Shown here: one piece after another, positions 60,712 through 64,000 of the stretch | Numbering within the stretch: position 1 is the stretch's first letter | Layout of the letters: each line of letters opens with the position of its first letter | Source: JASLMY01 sp965226475 | GTDB lineage: Bacteria; Pseudomonadota; Alphaproteobacteria; GCA-2731375 | Reading direction: 5' to 3' | Length of the DNA stretch: 64,000 bases | NCBI GenBank assembly: GCA_965226475.1 | Contig: CBDDDJ010000004.1 | Coordinates: forward strand, 2,356,001 to 2,420,000 | Program-made: the position numbers and the translations under genes | Notes under the pieces: model-generated | Database searches by the model: none | Told to the model about the DNA's origin: nothing | Seen by the model: the letters and a program-made list of their open reading frames with translations, nothing else

Positions 60712-63234
60712 CTAACTGTTCGTACTCCCCAACTTCTCGCACACCGCCCGCCTTGCCAGAGTCCAACCTAGACGCCGATAGGCTTCGAACTCCATTTCGC
60801 CGAAAAATTGATTCGCTGTGCTATCGTGTGGAAAAGCGTTGGATTCGCCTACCATAATCCTGAGTTCCTCGGGTACCCGCTCGGTGATGGTTGGCTTCAA
60901 ATAAATTAATTCGCCATCTCTTGTTTCTTTGTGTTGGTTCTGGCCTTCCTTTGATACCTTATTTGGGTATATAATTCTTGCCACTGCATAGTCCGCTAGC
61001 GCCAAACCTGCCTTTCCATGGTCCGCACTGCTTCCTTCGTTTGTGGACACCAAGTCCCCCAGCCCAAGTCCCGGTGTATCAAATCTAACCTCTACTCCAA
61101 AGTCGAAACGTATCAAGTCCAACGCGCGACGTAAACTTTCAAACTGAAACTTTGGATCGAATGATGCATCACATACAACTATACGTGTTAACCGGCGACG
61201 AATCAACTCGTACAGTCCCAAATTCTCAAAATGGCCCCCGTCCGTTAAATCTACAAACCGCGCCCGCTCGTGCAGATTTCCACCTACAACACCGGATGTT
61301 AACTCCGGGAACAGGAAATTTGGCGGAGGTCTCCACCATTCTATATCCCGTTGTGGATTAGGGGCCCAATATCCTGTCCTTAGTCCAGCCAACGAAAATA
61401 CCAAAGATACCAGCCTGTTTCTAGTAATGCTTCGCCCTGAGAACCCAGCATTTGGATTAGCCGCAGCACCAGAAATCGCCATAGCTGTCCCCAAACTAAT
61501 GCCTGGATCATATCGCCCCAAGTATCCTTTTGTTGCCTTCCAACCCGTTGCTGAACTGCCACAGTACAGGGGAGACAAAATAAAGTTATCGCCGCCCCTT
61601 TCCCTAAATTTCCGAATTTTCGAGTTTACTAGGACTACGTTAGCATTCAAAATATGGTAAGGTAACCGCCCCGAGCGCCTCTCCTCCTGCTCCTCGCCCT
61701 CTACCTTCGTTACACATACATCATTCAACATCGTTCGGTTGGCCTCAACTGCTTGACCCCATCTCATCCCTTCAACACTTTCTTTTCCGGGCAGAAACAA
61801 TTCTATCAGCCGGTCTCGATACACTCTATGCAAGCCTAAGTAATTTATGTTGACGTAGAGCCCACCGACAAGCGCTATGGTGACAAAGATCACAATATAG
61901 GCCCAACCTTTCGCGTTCAAATCGCATACACCAAGTGGGTAACCGATCGTCCAATACATTAACTTGAATATCAACAATGAGAAGGCGAGAATAATGACAC
62001 AAAATGATATTGTCAGCATGTATTCTACGTGCTTTGGTATACCTCCCGATTTCTTCGACCAAACGATATAGGCGGAACCGCTGGCCGCTACAAGGATGAC
62101 CGCGCTCGTGGCCAGTAACAGCGGTAGAGCGTCGAATGGTATGCTGGCCAGTATCGCGATCGCAGATGCAAAAAGAGCCATGATCCAAATGCAGAAAACA
62201 AGACCAAAAGCCATCTGCGACCGTACTCGAGAGCGGTACCGAAGGTCTGCCAACATGTCATCAGTTCGATTTCCTTGAAGGTATTGATAAAATACAGTGT
62301 AAAGGGAAAAGCCTATGCTACCAAAAAACAAGGCGAATGAGGAAAACAAAAATATCCAAATAAAGGGAATGAAAGCCGCGGCAGAAAAAGTGCCGAAAAT
62401 GGTGACGATGAACGCACATAAGCTTGCAGCCAAGTCGAACGAGACAACAACATGAAAAGAAAGAACAAACACTACCAATCGAGGAACAAGATCAAATAGT
62501 GTCAATATGGCACTTCGAGCTGCCGAGAGTTTTGACGAACACGGGATACGCACTAATGCATAGAATATCACGAATAACGATAAAAATAAAGCGACGACTG
62601 CCAGAGGCAGTAGTGTCCAATGTTCAAGATTGGAAAGAAAAGAAGGGTAAGGAGAAGTGCCTTTAAGTAACGATCTATAGAGCTCAAATGCAACATCCAA
62701 AATAGAATGATAAACTAATAGAAAAATGATGAGTCCAACAACGAACAGAGAAGCAAAAATGGTCAAAGAGGCTACAGCATTTCTCAGGACTAACGCGACA
62801 AGGGAAAGAGCACCAAGTCTTTCGCTCGGAAGCAAATAATTTGCATGTGAGCGCAAATAGGAGACTATGTGTTTCGGAGCGGGGGAGGCATTTGTGGTAG
62901 CAGAGTCAGTGCTAAACGGGAAAGCAAAAGAGGAGGTATTGGCAGAAGTACCACCCGTTGGATAGGTGGAAAATAGGTGTAACCACCAAGTGAGCGCCGA
63001 ACCCAAATACCCACCACCGGATACGGTAGACAAATATTGAAACTGATTAAACTTGTCTTGCTCGGCAAGGCGCTGAAGAACACCTAATGAAAACGCCGCA
63101 GACCGGATGCCACCACCGGAGAGAGCAATACCATGTGTAGCTTGGGTAGTGAGGCCTAGAAAGGAACACTCCAATTGAATTACATCCTCGGAACTTGTGA
63201 GGTGGTCAAATTTTAGCGAAGAAGTATCGGGCAT
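60712..63234 (-). CDS. large membrane-embedded patatin-like phospholipase
   Basis: An 840-aa protein. Residues 35-80 carry the patatin signature: oxyanion GGGIRSAAFSLGVLQ at 40-54 and nucleophile VSGGGYLGS with Ser72. The catalytic Asp is in DGGHFENLGLYELI near residue 665. Between them lies an insert with about ten to twelve membrane segments (for example LTIFASLFVVGLIIFLLVY, ALVGGLYVNINYLGL). The family hydrolyses acyl esters of membrane lipids; this membrane-inserted type is not well characterised. The gene is much AT-richer than its neighbours, suggesting recent transfer. The reading frame is intact and stands alone. Confidence 0.8.
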   Translation of the reverse strand: MPDTSSLKFDHLTSSEDVIQLECSFLGLTTQATHGIALSGGGIRSAAFSLGVLQRLAEQDKFNQFQYLSTVSGGGYLGSALTWWLHLFSTYPTGGTSANTSSFAFPFSTDSATTNASPAPKHIVSYLRSHANYLLPSERLGALSLVALVLRNAVASLTIFASLFVVGLIIFLLVYHSILDVAFELYRSLLKGTSPYPSFLSNLEHWTLLPLAVVALFLSLFVIFYALVRIPCSSKLSAARSAILTLFDLVPRLVVFVLSFHVVVSFDLAASLCAFIVTIFGTFSAAAFIPFIWIFLFSSFALFFGSIGFSLYTVFYQYLQGNRTDDMLADLRYRSRVRSQMAFGLVFCIWIMALFASAIAILASIPFDALPLLLATSAVILVAASGSAYIVWSKKSGGIPKHVEYMLTISFCVIILAFSLLIFKLMYWTIGYPLGVCDLNAKGWAYIVIFVTIALVGGLYVNINYLGLHRVYRDRLIELFLPGKESVEGMRWGQAVEANRTMLNDVCVTKVEGEEQEERRSGRLPYHILNANVVLVNSKIRKFRERGGDNFILSPLYCGSSATGWKATKGYLGRYDPGISLGTAMAISGAAANPNAGFSGRSITRNRLVSLVFSLAGLRTGYWAPNPQRDIEWWRPPPNFLFPELTSGVVGGNLHERARFVDLTDGGHFENLGLYELIRRRLTRIVVCDASFDPKFQFESLRRALDLIRFDFGVEVRFDTPGLGLGDLVSTNEGSSADHGKAGLALADYAVARIIYPNKVSKEGQNQHKETRDGELIYLKPTITERVPEELRIMVGESNAFPHDSTANQFFGEMEFEAYRRLGWTLARRAVCEKLGSTNS

Positions 63235-63825
63235 GGCGGTTCACCAATGGGTTTATGGTCAGGCCAGTATGGTACACGATCGCTGCAAGTTAAGGTAGTG
63301 CGCTGCTTGGCCCGCCCCTTCGACCCCCATCGGTGCCAGAAGAGAGTGGTCGTGCACGGTTCTTGAGTTTCAGAACCCTACGCGAACCAGCAGGGAGGGC
63401 GGTTGGATCCGCTATCCCGGTGTTGGTGCATTCAATTAGAAGCCTCCGATAGTCAGTGGTGCTTGATGGCGGTGCCAATAATCTAACAGCGTGGCTGAGG
63501 TGGCCCCGTTTTCATGTCGCGCTAGCAGGTCCTTGGTGGTCTCGGAACAAAGCGGCCTCGAACCGGTCGGACACCCGCGTCAGGGAATCGTGCACGGAGT
63601 CTTGCGCCAAATGCGCATGGCGCGCCGTCGTCTGCACCTAGCAGTGTGTCGGACTTGCGCGTTGGATTTCGGTATTGAGTGATTTCGCTGTCGTCTGTCA
63701 GAGGCGCGATCGAAGTTCGGCGAAACCGCGAGGATGTGTTCGGACGGAGCGATGGGGCGGCGGATCTCCGAGGCTTCTGGGCTGTGGCCGGGCTTTTGGA
63801 TCGGCCTGTCGGGCCAACAGCGCCG
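63235..63825. other. intergenic region, nothing recognised
   Basis: Short low-information frames on both strands only. No hairpin with a T tract or conserved motif seen. Confidence 0.4.
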
Positions 63826-64000
63826 TCACACGGCCATCTCCAGCTTGAGCTTGTGCAGGCGCTTGCAGTTGTAGGCCAGCGCCACCAAGTCCCACTCGCC
63901 GGCCACCTTGTCGAGGCCGCGCAGCGAGAAGCCGGTGAAGCCGAGCACCGCCTTGATGATGCCGTAGACCGGCTCGACGGTCTGCTGGCGCAGCCGGTAC
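63826..64000 (-). CDS. IS1182/IS5-like transposase, C-terminal end (runs off the window)
   Basis: 58 codons ending at a TGA (63828-63826) read YRLRQQTVEPVYGIIKAVLGF, then FSLRGLDKVAGEWDLVALAYNCKRLHKL. This is the VEPVFGxIK...FxLRGxxKVxxEWxLxxxAxN pattern at the C-terminus of IS1182-type DDE transposases, including the catalytic Glu. Confidence 0.75.
   Translation of the reverse strand, partial: YRLRQQTVEPVYGIIKAVLGFTGFSLRGLDKVAGEWDLVALAYNCKRLHKLKLEMAV

Noticed and set aside
1..64000. CRISPR array, tRNA or rRNA genes
   Set aside because: No regularly spaced short direct repeats, no cloverleaf-like sequence with a CCA-type acceptor stem and no rRNA signature were seen on reading. A tRNAscan/Infernal run would be the proper test.

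Overview
The window looks like a chromosomal segment of a high-GC alphaproteobacterium, probably Rhodospirillales-like. The evidence is protein resemblance, GC-rich codon use, a flagellar flgK/flgL cluster, a zinc-ribbon-type DinB and a LivJHMGF operon. It is saturated with insertion sequences and broken genes, as in a host-associated or otherwise relaxed-selection genome. This is inference from content only; no rRNA or other marker gene is present.

Layout. (1) 0-2.6 kb: two tandem polysaccharide-deacetylase-like (PuuE-type) enzymes and a small membrane protein. (2) 2.9-9.4 kb: an accessory island of fragments. It holds an ABC-3C-type defence remnant (nuclease component plus a truncated middle component) cut by an IS1595-family element, a 104-bp tandem duplication, a PAPS-reductase-like fragment, an in-frame MoxR/histidine-kinase/integrase chimera, and an IS3. 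(3) 9.4-23.2 kb: a dismembered nucleobase-type catabolic operon: a cytosine-deaminase-like gene split by an IS4, an NMT1/THI5-like ABC importer (binding protein, ATPase, permease) and a second amidohydrolase. The permease and amidohydrolase were about 80 bp apart until an IS1595-family element with passenger genes (TSD tttttgtt) entered; that element was then hit by IS66, IS5 and an IS1202-like ISNCY element. (4) 23.3-27.1 kb: flgL, flgK, a FlgN-like gene and a receiver-domain scrap. (5) 27.1-31.2 kb: decayed DUF1156 methylase / DUF499 ATPase pair and an integrase tail. (6) 31.2-33.7 kb: IS21 copy A. (7) 34.1-42.7 kb: SprT-like metalloprotease, truncated dinB, complete livJ-H-M-G-F, a secreted hypothetical protein and a frameshifted DUF1194 protein. 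(8) 43.1-55.1 kb: a truncated group II intron maturase, then a 4.2-kb near-perfect inverted duplication. Each arm is an IS21 copy plus a PLP histidine-decarboxylase-like gene and a double-ACT gene; a different IS21 sits at the centre. (9) 55.1-60.3 kb: two IS256 elements, a second IS3 and a truncated IS30. (10) 60.7-63.2 kb: an 840-aa AT-richer membrane patatin-like phospholipase. (11) The window ends in another transposase.

Functionally, the intact modules are amino-acid-type uptake (Liv), uptake and deamination of a small heterocycle (NMT1-type transporter plus amidohydrolase), flagellar hook-filament junction assembly, and the duplicated hdc-ACT cassette, which has foreign-looking codon use. 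Defence-related genes (ABC-3C, DUF1156/DUF499) survive only as remnants. The most unusual structures are the palindromic hdc-ACT amplification and the nested IS1595 whose empty site and ancestral passenger gene can be rebuilt exactly from target duplications.
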